From NCBI GenBank assembly GCA_000969725.1, contig JXSR01S010370.1: 33,194 nucleotides of DNA. One strand, 5' to 3'. The notes beneath the pieces were generated by a model. It made no database searches. It was not told where the DNA came from and saw only the letters and a program-made list of their open reading frames with translations. Below are positions 28,101 to 33,194 of this stretch, piece after piece (position 1 is the first letter of the stretch; each line of letters starts with the position of its first letter). A program made the position numbers and the translations under genes. This stretch comes from Ophiothrix spiculata. Taxonomy: Eukaryota; Echinodermata; Ophiuroidea; Amphilepidida; Ophiotrichidae.

Positions 28101-31058
28101 TTTCATGTAATTTGGCCTTCGGGCCACGAATATGAAATATTAATAAAATCAATCAAATCAAAAACTTACTTCCAATCATAGGTTGAATCAAATGTAAAAG
28201 TCTTCTTAGGATCACTGGATTTATCTCCTTTGGCGATTTCGATCACACCTCGTTTTACATCCATCTCAACGATTCTATGATGACCTTGTTCTTTCTCCTT
28301 GGAGTTCAGAGGTCGACATCGCACGACCACTTTCACTGCTTCTCCTTTCTTAGACTGAAAACAGAAAAAAACATAAAATGAAAGAAAGTACAGTTTTGAA
28401 TCTCAGATGCCAGAAATTTCATTGGAATTTATGAATTTTTGCAAGTGCTCAGTTTGAGCTGAAAAATTGAGATTATAACCTAATATCATAATTTAATTTA
28501 AATTTCAAAACCTAAATTTAGAAAACTGGCATCTCTGATGTGTATCTAATTTGGGCTTGACAATATTTGTGTGGATGGATGGACCCTTTATTACGGTAAT
28601 TTTTTGCATAAAGGGTAACTTGAAACATTGTTTTTGACTTAGCACTTGAAGAGAAATTTGAGCACATTACACTTAGCTGGCTAATTTCCCGTCAGGCACA
28701 ACCTGCAGTGCTCCAGAAACTACATTCAAGAGTGCTTTATGAAACGTGAGCAAAATTGCTGAAACACCATTTCAGGTCAGCATTTCATGATAAGAAATCA
28801 TAAATAAATTTGTCAATCATCTTCATTATTTTCAAAAGGTAGATACATGTATCTGATTAAAAATAGAATAAAAGATTTTCAAAATGTATTTATTTCCAAT
28901 CATTCTAAATCCAGCAATTAATGTTAATCACTGTCCATATTCTATTATTAACATTAATGTACAGTAGTAAAAAAACAGGCAATACTTACTCTTAACAAGA
29001 TATACACTTGAAATGATATTTTCTCTTGCATAGTTAATTTCTTAAAGTTAAAAGTAGATTTAAAGATGACAAAATTTGCAACAAAACGGTGGTTTAACCA
29101 ACTTTCTAGGTCAACTAGTATTTATAAAGTTCCAAAAAAAAAAGATTTTTTTTTTAAATTTGCCAAAAACCGTTTGCCTAGCTACTTTTTCAAATCAAGG
29201 TGGCTGCAGCTCAGTTTACCAAAGAAAACAAAATTTTTAAAACCATTTTATTTCAGTGTAAATTAGCATCACTTTCATGATTTCTAGTTGATTAGATGTT
29301 GTTTATTAGTCATTTCCAAACACAACCCTGTATTCATTCCATTTCTAAGTACAGGATTTCAGGGATAAATTTTGCAATAAAACATATTCCCCATAAATTC
29401 ACACACTTACTATAAACAAGCAGTATGCTGAATTCTACAGACTTACCATGTCAAATCTGGCCCTGATCATACAGTTTTTGAAATGAAGGGCGCCACCACT
29501 TAGCTCACTGTGAACATGCCTAGCAAAGTGCTAAATCTCCTTTTACATTTAAATCTTCTCTTTAAATAGTATAAATTTAACATTGTTTTCCCCTAGTGCT
29601 GTTTTATAGATTAATAAAACCATAGTGCATACTTAATTTGATTATGTAATTTTTGCCAAAATACAATCTTGATCTTCTTGAAAATCAGAGAGTAGACAAC
29701 CAGCTCTACCATTTAGCAAGCTTTCAAGATTTTAACTAGAAATATTTCACAAGATGAGCCATGACATGTGTCCTGCCCTACTTCACAAAGTGACGATAAT
29801 TCTTGAGATGAGAAACATACACTGTATGTTAGTCCCATCTGAGGTAGGATTTCACATGGTGCAGCATCAGCAGCTCTTAATTGCCAATCACAATGTCTAG
29901 GAAAACACATTCAGTGAAATTTTATCTGGGTGTAAGGCTTACATCAACAAATCTTGTGAAATATCACCGGCCGCAGGCATATTGATGTGAAAACAGATCA
30001 ACAAAATTATGGATTGAAAAATTATGTAATGATGTTGATCACACTTCACTTGAATGATAAGTTAAAAATATACTGCTCACTATTCAAAATATATTTATTT
30101 GCTGAGGCAAATGCATGCTTGTATAATTAGGTTACCCTGAAGATATAGCTAAGTGTACCAAATGCTTTTCTTCATTTTTACTGTTATAGGCCTATATATG
30201 TGTGACTGATCACGACAAACCTAAGTCGGCATGTTTATTTTGAGATACGGGACAATATGCATGTAAGTCATTTGATAATACTTTTTTGGATTTAAAAAAA
30301 CTTTCTAAAAAACTCCAGTAGGCGTTTGACCTTGCTAAGAGTCAAAATAAATCGAAAAATACGCCGTAAGCTGCCGTCTCTACTGACTCTACTCCTGGAA
30401 AGCGCAACAAAGCTTGCTTCCTATGGAATTTGTATGGCTTGCAATGGAAGTGTTTATACTTTGATCAACACCAAATAGGTGGGCCTCTTCACATCGTTAA
30501 TTGATACAGACAAGTGCGTGCGTTGCTGGGCACAGCACAACTGCAGGAGGCGCAGCGCGCGTTGCATATATGCGACTTATATACCGTGGGCGTGTAACTG
30601 GGATTATGCTAACTTGCAGATGAAAAAAAGCCTCATAATTCACGCCTATTTAGCATTGATCAAAGTATAGTGGTGAAACATTGCACAATTAGTAGTCCTC
30701 ATCCAATTTTGCATTTCAGATGTTTTATCCCTAAACTCTTTCATTACATTCCGTACAAAACATCCCATTGGAGGCAAGGTATGATGGGATGGTCTTAGGG
30801 TTGTTGATTTTTTTTGAAGAAAAAAATCATGATTTAAATCATTGTTTTAAAGTTTTTAAAAATCTATTTAAATCAATTTTAAAAATCAAATAAATCTAGA
30901 TTTTTTCAATTAAAATATTGATTTAAACCATGATTAAAATCAACTTGACTTAAATCAAACAACCCTGGAAGATCCTGATTCTTCTTAATTGGTTTTACCA
31001 AAATCACATTGCCTTCTACAAACAAGAAGTCTCTTTAATATATCAACCAACTTACCAT
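7524..31058 (-). CDS. KIF3B: Kinesin-II motor subunit, KIF3B/KRP95 type, N-terminal 174 residues (five exons)
   Basis: Plus-end-directed microtubule motor subunit. In the known family it pairs with KIF3A and the adaptor KAP to carry intraflagellar transport cargo into cilia. The spliced minus-strand reading is ATG (31058-31056), 28354-28170, 23871-23747, 19559-19435, 7607-7524. All joins keep frame (intron phases 0, 2, 1, 0) at GT-AG borders. Visible motor landmarks are VVVRCRP near residues 10-16, KTFTF near 52-56, YDETFRPL, the P-loop GQTGTGKT at 93-100, [23 protein letters not shown] and [17 protein letters not shown] and [10 protein letters not shown] point to the KIF3B/C branch rather than KIF3A (recalled family knowledge). 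Switch I (SSRSH), switch II (DLAGSE), coiled coil and tail are absent because the gene continues past base 1. Introns are about 2.7, 4.3, 4.2 and 11.8 kb. KIF3B versus a merged invertebrate KIF3B/C orthologue cannot be separated here. Confidence 0.95.
7636..7985. repeat. Two-copy tandem duplication, 172-bp unit
   Basis: The segment starting AATATGTTGGGATTTAAGGC at 7636 recurs at 7808, and the copies are nearly identical to the end of the unit. The differences are a few substitutions and a 1-2-base indel (e.g. GAGTGGTTTATC against GATGGTATTTATC). It lies in the KIF3B intron 29 bases upstream of exon 5. The high identity implies a recent duplication or recent homogenisation. Confidence 0.9.
8186..8306. 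mobile_element. 121-bp hAT-like MITE with 6-bp target duplication
   Basis: CAGGGGTGTGA at the left and TCACACCCCTG at the right are perfect inverted repeats. TAATAA flanks both sides (8180-8185, 8307-8312). The interior has AAAAAGCTGAA-type repeats and no frame. The end type and duplication length match the element at 2118-2278. Confidence 0.85.
8960..9029 (+). mobile_element. LINE 3' tail, same type as the LINE at 25800-28164
   Basis: TTGTAATTTGGCCATGAGCC, then AAATAAAATATAATGAATCTGAATCTGAA. The LINE tail at 28105-28164 has the matching TGTAATTTGGCC, a GGCC hairpin, AATAAAAT and a short tandem terminus. The upstream part is too decayed to give a 5' border. It is a truncated, plus-strand insertion in KIF3B intron 4. 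Confidence 0.55.
9353..9809. mobile_element. TTAA-flanked MITE, 457 bp
   Basis: TTAA (9349-9352) then GGTGTTTGGTCCA; the other end is TGGACCAAACACC then TTAA (9810-9813). The 13-base inverted repeat is perfect. CAGTGACCCCCAATTTTT occurs twice inside (near 9498 and 9700). It is a different family from the TTAA element at 5791-6136 and has no credible frame. Confidence 0.85.
10101..10137. repeat. C-run followed by a 26-base T-run
   Basis: A run of nine C then 26 T. The Phe-rich or Lys-rich frames over it on both strands are products of the homopolymer. It may be a retroelement poly-A on the minus strand, but no element body is recognisable. Confidence 0.7.
10506..10779. repeat. Perfect 22-bp inverted repeat with 230-bp loop
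   Basis: 10506-10527 and 10758-10779 are exact reverse complements (core ACAATCAGGGAAAAAAGTC). The loop is moderately GC-rich for this window and has no recognisable gene. It may be the two ends of a MITE, but I see no target duplication. Confidence 0.7.
10780..13070. other. Intron 4 stretch without identified genes
   Basis: AT-rich intronic sequence. The open frames are short, have no family likeness and lack splice support. The only repeat seen is the motif ACTATGAGTCATTCT near 12634, matching CAGTATGAGTCATTCT near 12480, about 155 bases apart. Confidence 0.6.
13075..13385. repeat. Degenerate tandem repeat, about four units of 74-85 bp
   Basis: Units start near 13079, 13153, 13238 and 13312. 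Each has a CTGAGATNAACTGTAC-like start, a GTGCAGGCCAATGAG-like middle and CAACTCCCATTTTNTTCATT at the end in varying decay. The unit near 13238 is the clearest and the last is truncated. This is an old minisatellite. Confidence 0.5.
13462..14049. mobile_element. 588-bp hAT-like element with ATCGG subterminal repeats
   Basis: It begins TAGAGATGGGCCGAT and ends ATCGGCCCAACCTTA. It is flanked by CTTACCAT (13454-13461) and CTTACTAT (14050-14057), an 8-base duplication with one change, the hAT length. Both ends are packed with ATCGG/CCGAT motifs in both orientations, about ten at each side, as for transposase-binding subterminal repeats. There is no transposase frame. A 19-base T-run lies at 13888-13906. 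Confidence 0.83.
14058..19434. other. Intron 4, left flank of exon 4: no gene found
   Basis: More than 5 kb of AT-rich DNA between the 588-bp element and exon 4. The frames are short and unrecognisable. I noted GATACCC/CTGAATTT-type short repeats near 15740-15800, a TACAGTAAAACCTC string at about 16691 (a possible single mariner end) and a 16-base A-run near 18960. No RNA gene is visible. Confidence 0.6.
19435..19559 (-). CDS. KIF3B: KIF3B exon 4 (residues 105-146)
   Basis: 125 bases with acceptor cttgtag and donor gtatgt. It completes Gly105 and reads [19 protein letters not shown], then [20 protein letters not shown] and YQ. The RGVIPN segment and the [11 protein letters not shown] strand are hallmark kinesin-II motor sequence. 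The open frame running past both ends of this exon is chance read-through into intron. Confidence 0.95.
20128..20383. mobile_element. 256-bp hAT MITE with perfect 8-bp target duplication
   Basis: CAGTGTTCCCACTAAG at the left and CTTAGCGGGAACACTG at the right are inverted repeats with one mismatch. GTCTACAA flanks both sides exactly (20120-20127, 20384-20391). The hAT assignment is firm on end sequence and duplication length. It is non-coding and directly abuts the GGGCCC-ended element that starts at 20394. Confidence 0.92.
20641..21107 (-). mobile_element. 5'-truncated LINE, 3' end only
   Basis: Read on the minus strand it holds the last codons of a LINE ORF2, then a 3'UTR, then GCGCATTGATC..GGAAATGCGC, TTATAAGAGCC and an ATT-type repeat at 20641-20662. 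Truncation at the 5' side and the repeat tail are the usual products of target-primed reverse transcription. It sits inside the GGGCCC-ended element. Confidence 0.8.
20978..21106 (-). pseudogene. C-terminal end of a LINE reverse transcriptase ORF
   Basis: The frame reads [20 protein letters not shown] then [19 protein letters not shown] and PTN before TGA. The pattern (YGDRAFS..APKLWNSLP..IR.A.....FK..LKTHLF) is the known C-terminus of CR1/L2/Jockey-type ORF2 proteins. Only 42 codons remain, so it cannot be active. Confidence 0.82.
21413..21480 (+). mobile_element. Retroelement 3' tail with GCGC hairpin and AAT repeat
   Basis: AAGGCGCTGTG, T-rich loop, AGAGCGCCATATAAGTACTG, then seven AAT-type units. 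It has the same architecture as the LINE tail at 20641-20709 but the opposite strand. The 5' limit is unclear; similarity may start around 21290. Confidence 0.6.
21772..22058 (-). mobile_element. tRNA-derived SINE, family 2, with LINE-like tail
   Basis: On the minus strand: box A TGTGGTCTAGTGG (22050-22038), box B GAGTTCGAGCCC (22006-21995), middle domain TCCTTGGGCAAGACATTTAA (21973-21954), then a tail with AAAGCGC..GGCGCTATATAAG and ATT repeats. CAGAAT flanks both sides (21769-21774, 22060-22065). Rejoining the flanks restores the host element's AGAATGGTTTTATG motif, confirming the insertion. The middle domain is shared with family 1 although the heads differ. Confidence 0.88.
22759..23269. 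repeat. Perfect 44-bp inverted repeat enclosing an assembly gap
   Basis: 22759-22802 and 23226-23269 are exact reverse complements (TCTTCTTAAGTTTTGAAAAG is part of the left arm). They enclose a 79-base duplication, 50 N and a long G-run. Either these are ends of a foldback element or one arm is an assembly product; exact identity argues for a young event. Confidence 0.8.
22991..23040. other. Assembly gap of 50 N between identical 79-bp sequences
   Basis: 22912-22990 and 23041-23119 are identical base for base and both end CTTACCCG. A gap flanked by the same sequence on both sides usually means overlapping contig ends that were not merged. The G-run directly after the second copy would explain the break. 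Confidence 0.9.
23560..23740 (+). mobile_element. Possible LINE 3' end next to KIF3B exon 3
   Basis: The sequence ends GATAAAGTGAAATAAATAAATAAT, typical of a LINE 3' terminus with a short tandem repeat, after an AT-rich stretch resembling a 3'UTR. The part with GGACGGTCCTAGAGG may be decayed ORF end. No motif proves it. It runs antisense to KIF3B and stops about five bases before the exon 3 splice donor. Confidence 0.4.
23747..23871 (-). CDS. KIF3B: KIF3B exon 3, P-loop exon (residues 64-104)
   Basis: 125 bases between the acceptor ttcacag and the donor gtaggt. The reading [19 protein letters not shown] leads into [28 protein letters not shown] is the Walker A/P-loop that binds ATP phosphate in kinesins. 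It ends with the first base of a Gly codon that is completed in exon 4. An AT-rich plus-strand tail with AAATAAATAAAT ends about six bases from the donor on the intron side. Confidence 0.96.
24691..25165. repeat. Minisatellite, four units of about 125-136 bp joined by C-runs
   Basis: Units begin GGATGTACACACTGCAGCTA at 24691, 24823, 24948 and 25084 (ACCGCAGC in the last). They share GCACTGACTGAGGCTAC and ATGACAATTGCTAACTG. Variable C-rich linkers (7 to 17 C) separate them. The fourth unit lacks an internal block of about 35 bases. High identity between units suggests recent expansion. Confidence 0.92.
25295..25360. mobile_element. Possible single hAT end
   Basis: CACGGATTCTCAACTAGCGG followed by a near-palindrome ACGCCAAATTTGGCGCG. 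This resembles the CAGNGGTTCTCAA starts of many hAT elements (recalled). No matching opposite end was found before 25540. Confidence 0.3.
25538..25772. mobile_element. TA-flanked MITE, 14-bp TIR, copy 1
   Basis: It starts TATACTTTGATCAA and ends TTGATAAAAGTATA (one mismatch to a perfect inverted repeat). The left part, ACTTTGATCAACACCAAATAG and TTGATACAGA, matches the copy at 30455-30669. No frame. TA ends suggest a Tc1/mariner relative. Confidence 0.85.
25815..27828 (+). pseudogene. LINE ORF2 remnant: endonuclease kept, reverse transcriptase missing
   Basis: The first open part (25815-26951) has the EEP endonuclease: TNAQSL at residues 134-139, TES (E162), GGGGVAIY at 190-197, GDFN at 275-278, TLDLVITN at 304-311 and SDH at 330-332. 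These are the usual catalytic and metal-binding motifs of LINE endonucleases. A TAG at 26952-26954 interrupts it; the same frame continues with [18 protein letters not shown] and KWHSQI of the pre-RT region. Near 27325-27335 it jumps to [19 protein letters not shown] and [13 protein letters not shown], which normally follow the YADD catalytic core, so roughly 400-500 residues are gone. A second frameshift lies in the CT repeat near 27608-27622; past it the frame reads [20 protein letters not shown] to the stop TAA at 27826-27828. Confidence 0.9.
28100..28164 (+). repeat. LINE 3' hairpin and tandem tail
   Basis: TGTAATTTGGCCTTCGGGCC forms a GGCC hairpin with loop TTCG-like bases, followed by ATTAATAAAATC and a short ATCAA-type repeat. 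This is the part a CR1-like reverse transcriptase would recognise. A related tail is at 8960-9029. Confidence 0.75.
28170..28354 (-). CDS. KIF3B: KIF3B exon 2, start of the motor domain (residues 2-62 plus two bases)
   Basis: This 185-base exon begins after ttttcag and ends TGG-AA at gtaagt. It encodes [20 protein letters not shown] at its start and [11 protein letters not shown] at its end, that is beta-1 of the kinesin head with the RCRP motif and the YDWN segment. The split codon AA|T restores Asn with exon 3. The donor is remarkable: a plus-strand LINE 3' tail ends at about 28164, leaving only the donor bases themselves between exon and retroelement. Confidence 0.95.
28360..30450. other. 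KIF3B intron 1: no gene apart from the candidate alternative exon
   Basis: AT-rich intron DNA with only short unrelated frames. The single item of note is the ATG-donor site at 29447. Confidence 0.55.
29447..29560 (-). other. Possible alternative 5' exon of KIF3B ending ATG|gtaagt
   Basis: Inside intron 1 the minus strand has GACATG at 29452-29447 followed directly by gtaagt, the same layout as exon 1. Spliced to exon 2 it would give the identical protein. G at -3 is an acceptable initiation context. A TATTTAAAG-like sequence at 29568-29560 lies about 110 bases upstream. The upper border given here is arbitrary. An ATG before a strong donor can arise by chance, so this stays a candidate. Confidence 0.3.
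30455..30669. mobile_element. TA-flanked MITE, 14-bp TIR, copy 2
   Basis: TATACTTTGATCAA and TTGATCAAAGTATA are perfect inverted repeats. It is 215 bp with a GC-richer centre (GGAGGCGCAGCGCGCGTTGC). It is homologous to 25538-25772, in the same orientation, in KIF3B intron 1. Confidence 0.88.
30797..30967. mobile_element. GATTTAAATCA-type foldback element, about 170 bp
   Basis: It begins AGGGTTGTTGATTT and ends AAATCAAACAACCCT, inverted repeats with a one-base indel. The interior is almost entirely GATTTAAATCA-like palindromic words in both orientations (ATGATTTAAATCATTG, TTGATTTAAACCATG). CAGGGTTG-type ends are common in hAT MITEs, but I found no target duplication. Confidence 0.65.
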
Positions 31059-31130
31059 TTTGTCAGCCTTTTGATCAAACTAAATATTGCACTCAATAGT
31101 CAGGTGGATAAGTCCACATCTGAGGAAAGT
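31056..31130 (-). other. KIF3B: KIF3B exon 1: 5'UTR ending in the ATG start codon
   Basis: The ATG is at 31058-31056 in context GACAAAATG, with A at -3, and is followed directly by the donor gtaagt. An in-frame TAG lies seven codons upstream, so no longer N-terminus is possible through this exon. Splicing to exon 2 gives [10 protein letters not shown], the usual length and form of a KIF3B N-terminus. The upper border is the acceptor cag at 31133-31131, preceded by a good pyrimidine tract. That would make this an internal exon with an upstream non-coding exon I could not place. Alternatively the acceptor is unused and the exon starts further upstream, below a TATA-like box at 31257-31264. Confidence 0.8.
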
Positions 31131-31256
31131 CTGAAAAATAGAACAAGAAAGATCAATTGAGTTGAAATCATACTTTAAAAAAGATCTATCTGTATATTCA
31201 AACTTATATTACACTCAATCCAAAACAAGATGCGTTTACTCCTCTCAAATGGAGCC

Positions 31257-31264
31257 ATTATATA
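31257..31264 (-). promoter_or_regulatory. TATA-like box upstream of KIF3B exon 1
   Basis: TATATAAT on the minus strand, about 200 bases upstream of the start codon. If used, transcription would begin near 31225-31230 and exon 1 would run unspliced to 31056. It lies beside a GC-richer patch in otherwise AT-rich DNA. In such AT-rich sequence TATA matches are common, so the call rests only on position. Confidence 0.25.
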
Positions 31265-31318
31265 CTAGCTCTTGCTCAGAGCTGTCCACTACCCTCTGCA
31301 GTGAATCAAAAGTAATTC

Positions 31319-31342
31319 GCCCAGGCAGCGCGCTACCTGGGC
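31319..31342. repeat. 24-bp GC-rich palindrome upstream of KIF3B
   Basis: GCCCAGGCAGCG then CGCTACCTGGGC: a 12-bp stem with one mismatch and no loop, in a GC-richer patch (31270-31385). It is about 190-260 bases upstream of exon 1. It could be a regulatory site, part of an unmapped first exon, or a transposon relic. Confidence 0.6.
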
Positions 31343-31828
31343 TCATTGCTGGGTCCGTGGGAGGGAGGTCTGTGGGAACAGTACTAGTTCTATTATATAC
31401 ATGTACTTCCTGTATCCCATTTAAAACAAACACCATTTAAATAATATGATGCAACCATAAATACCATGCAAAGTGGTATCCCGCTATATTTCATTTAAAA
31501 TTAAACCACGGAACATTTCCATATGAGTAATGATTAAATAAATATTTCCATACAAAATATCATGTTCCTGTTTAATGATCTACTTTCACATACACAATAT
31601 AGGATGAACCAAACACATTAAAATCGTCATAAACTATATGATAAACCAAATCACATGTTTTTATCATCATAAATATATGATGAACCAAAGTGTGCATGGA
31701 AATCACATATTGCCTCGTGGTTCACTTGATGAAGATGTCACAATGCATTGGAATCTTTGAATAGCAGGATGATACACTTGTCAAAAATGTGTCACTGATG
31801 AAATGGGTTAATTGCAGTGTTGTATTCG

Positions 31829-31970
31829 AGTACCCCTTATCCGAGTACGAGTACAAGTACAAGTACTCACCATTCGAGTACGAGTACAAGTACGAGTACT
31901 TACTCCTGAGTACGAGTACAAGTACGAGTACATGTGTCCAAGTACGAGTACGAGTACGAGTACGAGTACT
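31829..31970. repeat. GAGTAC/AAGTAC hexamer array
   Basis: More than twenty hexamers, mostly GAGTAC with AAGTAC variants, in about 140 bases in four blocks. The unit contains the palindrome GTAC. The array starts just after GCAGTGTTGTATTCGAGTAC, which resembles a CAGTGTTG hAT end (recalled), but no opposite end is visible. All frames stay open on both strands because no hexamer reading gives a stop. Confidence 0.85.
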
Positions 31971-32049
31971 TTTGAATTACAAACTAAAAATAAACACAAA
32001 AACATTTCATTTAGGCCAAATAAAAAAACAAGTTTTTTTCCGGTAACAT

Positions 32050-32150
32050 GCTTGAAAAGTACAATGCGGTACGCGGCTTTTTTACTTTTCGAAAATGCAA
32101 TGCGATATGCAGATTTTCTTTTTTTTTTCTTCTTTTTTTTTTTTACCAAA
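32050..32150. repeat. Two short direct repeats and a T-rich run
   Basis: AAAAGTACAATGCGGTACGC and AAAATGCAATGCGATATGCA follow each other at about 43-base spacing, then a pyrimidine run to 32144. It may belong to the same element as the hexamer array. I see no gene in 32150-32450. Confidence 0.4.
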
Positions 32151-32612
32151 AATGCAGAAAGAAAACACATTAAAACAATGCTCTTGGTTTCTATTATTAT
32201 TTATTAATATCATTACTAACCATAAAAGTTTTGTTTATTACTTTAGCCGCCCTTAGTTTCTCTTTCATGTTCAATAATACAACATTTGACTTGTTTTGTT
32301 GCATCTTTGTTTGTTTTTACGCAAGTCTCCAGTGAGCTATTTCACAGAATTGTTTTATTTATCAACAATAATATTTTTTTGATACAAAATACGAAAAAAA
32401 ATTAATGTGGGAAATATGTAACTTAACAGAAACGCGCGCAGGTTACCAGAAACAAACTTTTTTTTTTTTTTTTTTTTTTAAACACAAGTTTAACTTTAAT
32501 CTTCTTTTCAAATATATGACATTGTTTATCAGTTGGTGATGGGCACTGTGCAATGTTTAAAATAAGATGTAGCTTTGCAATTCTGGCCAGTACCTGCATG
32601 CCCATCTCCAAC

Positions 32613-32775
32613 CAGTGGCGTAATTCCTATGGGCTAGGGGTGGGCAAACCCACTGAATTTTATGATGTTTTTACTATATAAATCATTTTTGATCAAAATC
32701 TTATAGTATAATTTGCTTTAAGGGGCACCTTTATAAAACTGCCCACGGGCACCCGCTACCAAAGTTACGCCACTG
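32613..32775. mobile_element. 163-bp hAT MITE with perfect 8-bp target duplication
   Basis: CAGTGGCGTAA at the left and TTACGCCACTG at the right are perfect inverted repeats. TCTCCAAC flanks both sides exactly (32605-32612, 32776-32783). Inner motifs GGGCAAACCCACTG and GCCCACGGGCACCC are further subterminal repeats. Non-coding. Confidence 0.93.
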
Positions 32776-32829
32776 TCTCCAACCATGCCCTTTGATCTCA
32801 ATTAATTCAGGCAGAGCAAGTTAGTAGCG

Positions 32830-33194
32830 GCGGAAGGTAAAATTTTTAGGGGTGGGGCGGCTTTTTTTTTTTAGCGAAAATGGTCCGAGGAAAATTGTGA
32901 TTTTTTTGCAATGCGCGTAGCGCCCGCAAAAAATCTGTCAAATCGGCTAATTTCAGCTAAAAATTATTTTAAAAATCTTGAAATTTTGCGCAAAATGACA
33001 AAAATTTTCTAAAAATTGACAAAATATCTGATAATTCGCGCGAAGCGCGCACATTTTTTATGATTTTCAACGTTTATATTATCAAAACAAAGGAAAAATT
33101 TCAATTTCCTTTCCTTTTCTTTCTTCTTTATTTTTTGAGGGGCTCCGTTCCCCTCATGAAATTTAGAATTTAGGGGTGTCCCCCCCCCCCCGGG
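32830..33194. repeat. GCGCGAAGCGCGC-containing repeat, cut by the window end
   Basis: AT-rich sequence dotted with GCGC words: AATGCGCGTAGCGCC (near 32912), ATTTTGCGCAAAATG, and the hairpin-like GCGCGAAGCGCGC (33039-33051). It ends in a run of C and GGG. This patchwork looks like a dispersed repeat, family unknown. Confidence 0.5.

Larger units (their letters stand above)
25800..28164 (+). mobile_element. Broken non-LTR retrotransposon (CR1/L2/Jockey-like LINE)
   Basis: It lies antisense in KIF3B intron 2. It contains an endonuclease ORF, a pre-RT linker, the post-RT C-terminus, a 3'UTR of about 335 bases and a GGCC-hairpin tail ending ATCAATCAAATCAAAA. The reverse transcriptase core is deleted. 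The 5' border is uncertain, between the MITE end at 25772 and the frame at 25815. The 3' tail touches the donor of KIF3B exon 2. Confidence 0.9.

Noticed and set aside
31789..32207. Long frames on both strands over the hexamer array
   Set aside because: They consist of translated GAGTAC units and homopolymers; no stop can occur in the array, so openness carries no information.
32590..32600. Upstream non-coding KIF3B exon ending GCATGCAG|gtactg
   Set aside because: A single donor-like match beside a hAT insertion with no other support.

Overview
The window looks like AT-rich intronic DNA from an animal, most likely a marine invertebrate. The evidence is long introns, one conserved animal gene read from spliced exons, and very dense small DNA transposons, SINEs and LINE fragments. 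The exon-encoded protein resembles, from memory, the sea urchin KRP95/vertebrate KIF3B branch of kinesin-II. An invertebrate deuterostome (echinoderm or hemichordate) is my best guess, but the sequence does not prove it.

The only host gene I can support is on the minus strand: the 5' half of a KIF3B-type kinesin-II motor gene. Five exons are visible: 31056-31130 (5'UTR plus the ATG as its last codon), 28170-28354, 23747-23871, 19435-19559 and 7524-7607. They join in frame through GT-AG introns into residues 1-174, including the ATP-binding P-loop. The rest of the motor (switch I, switch II), the stalk and the tail lie beyond base 1. An in-frame TAG upstream fixes the start codon. A second ATG followed directly by a donor (29447-29449) may be an alternative first exon.

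Everything else is introns or 5' flank, filled with mobile DNA. From left to right: two copies of a TTAA-flanked MITE (1-353, 5791-6136) and two tRNA-derived SINE copies (513-705, 1722-1927). Next come hAT-type miniature elements with readable target-site duplications (2118-2278, 8186-8306, 13462-14049, 20128-20383, 32613-32775) and a 1.15-kb element with 5-bp duplications (4357-5506). There is a second TTAA element (9353-9809) and a nested complex (20394-22175) in which a GGGCCC-ended terminal-inverted-repeat element carries a LINE 3' fragment, another retroelement tail and a SINE. An assembly gap (22991-23040) lies between identical 79-bp copies. A C-rich minisatellite is at 24691-25165, two copies of a 14-bp-TIR MITE at 25538-25772 and 30455-30669, and a broken LINE keeping its endonuclease but not its reverse transcriptase at about 25800-28164. 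A GAGTAC hexamer array is at 31829-31970.

I found no evidence of a new multi-gene system. The most interesting observations are: retroelement 3' tails ending next to two kinesin splice donors; a SINE whose 3' tail matches a LINE 3' tail in the same window; a start codon split from the rest of the ORF by an intron, with a possible alternative exon of the same design; and the nested insertion history.
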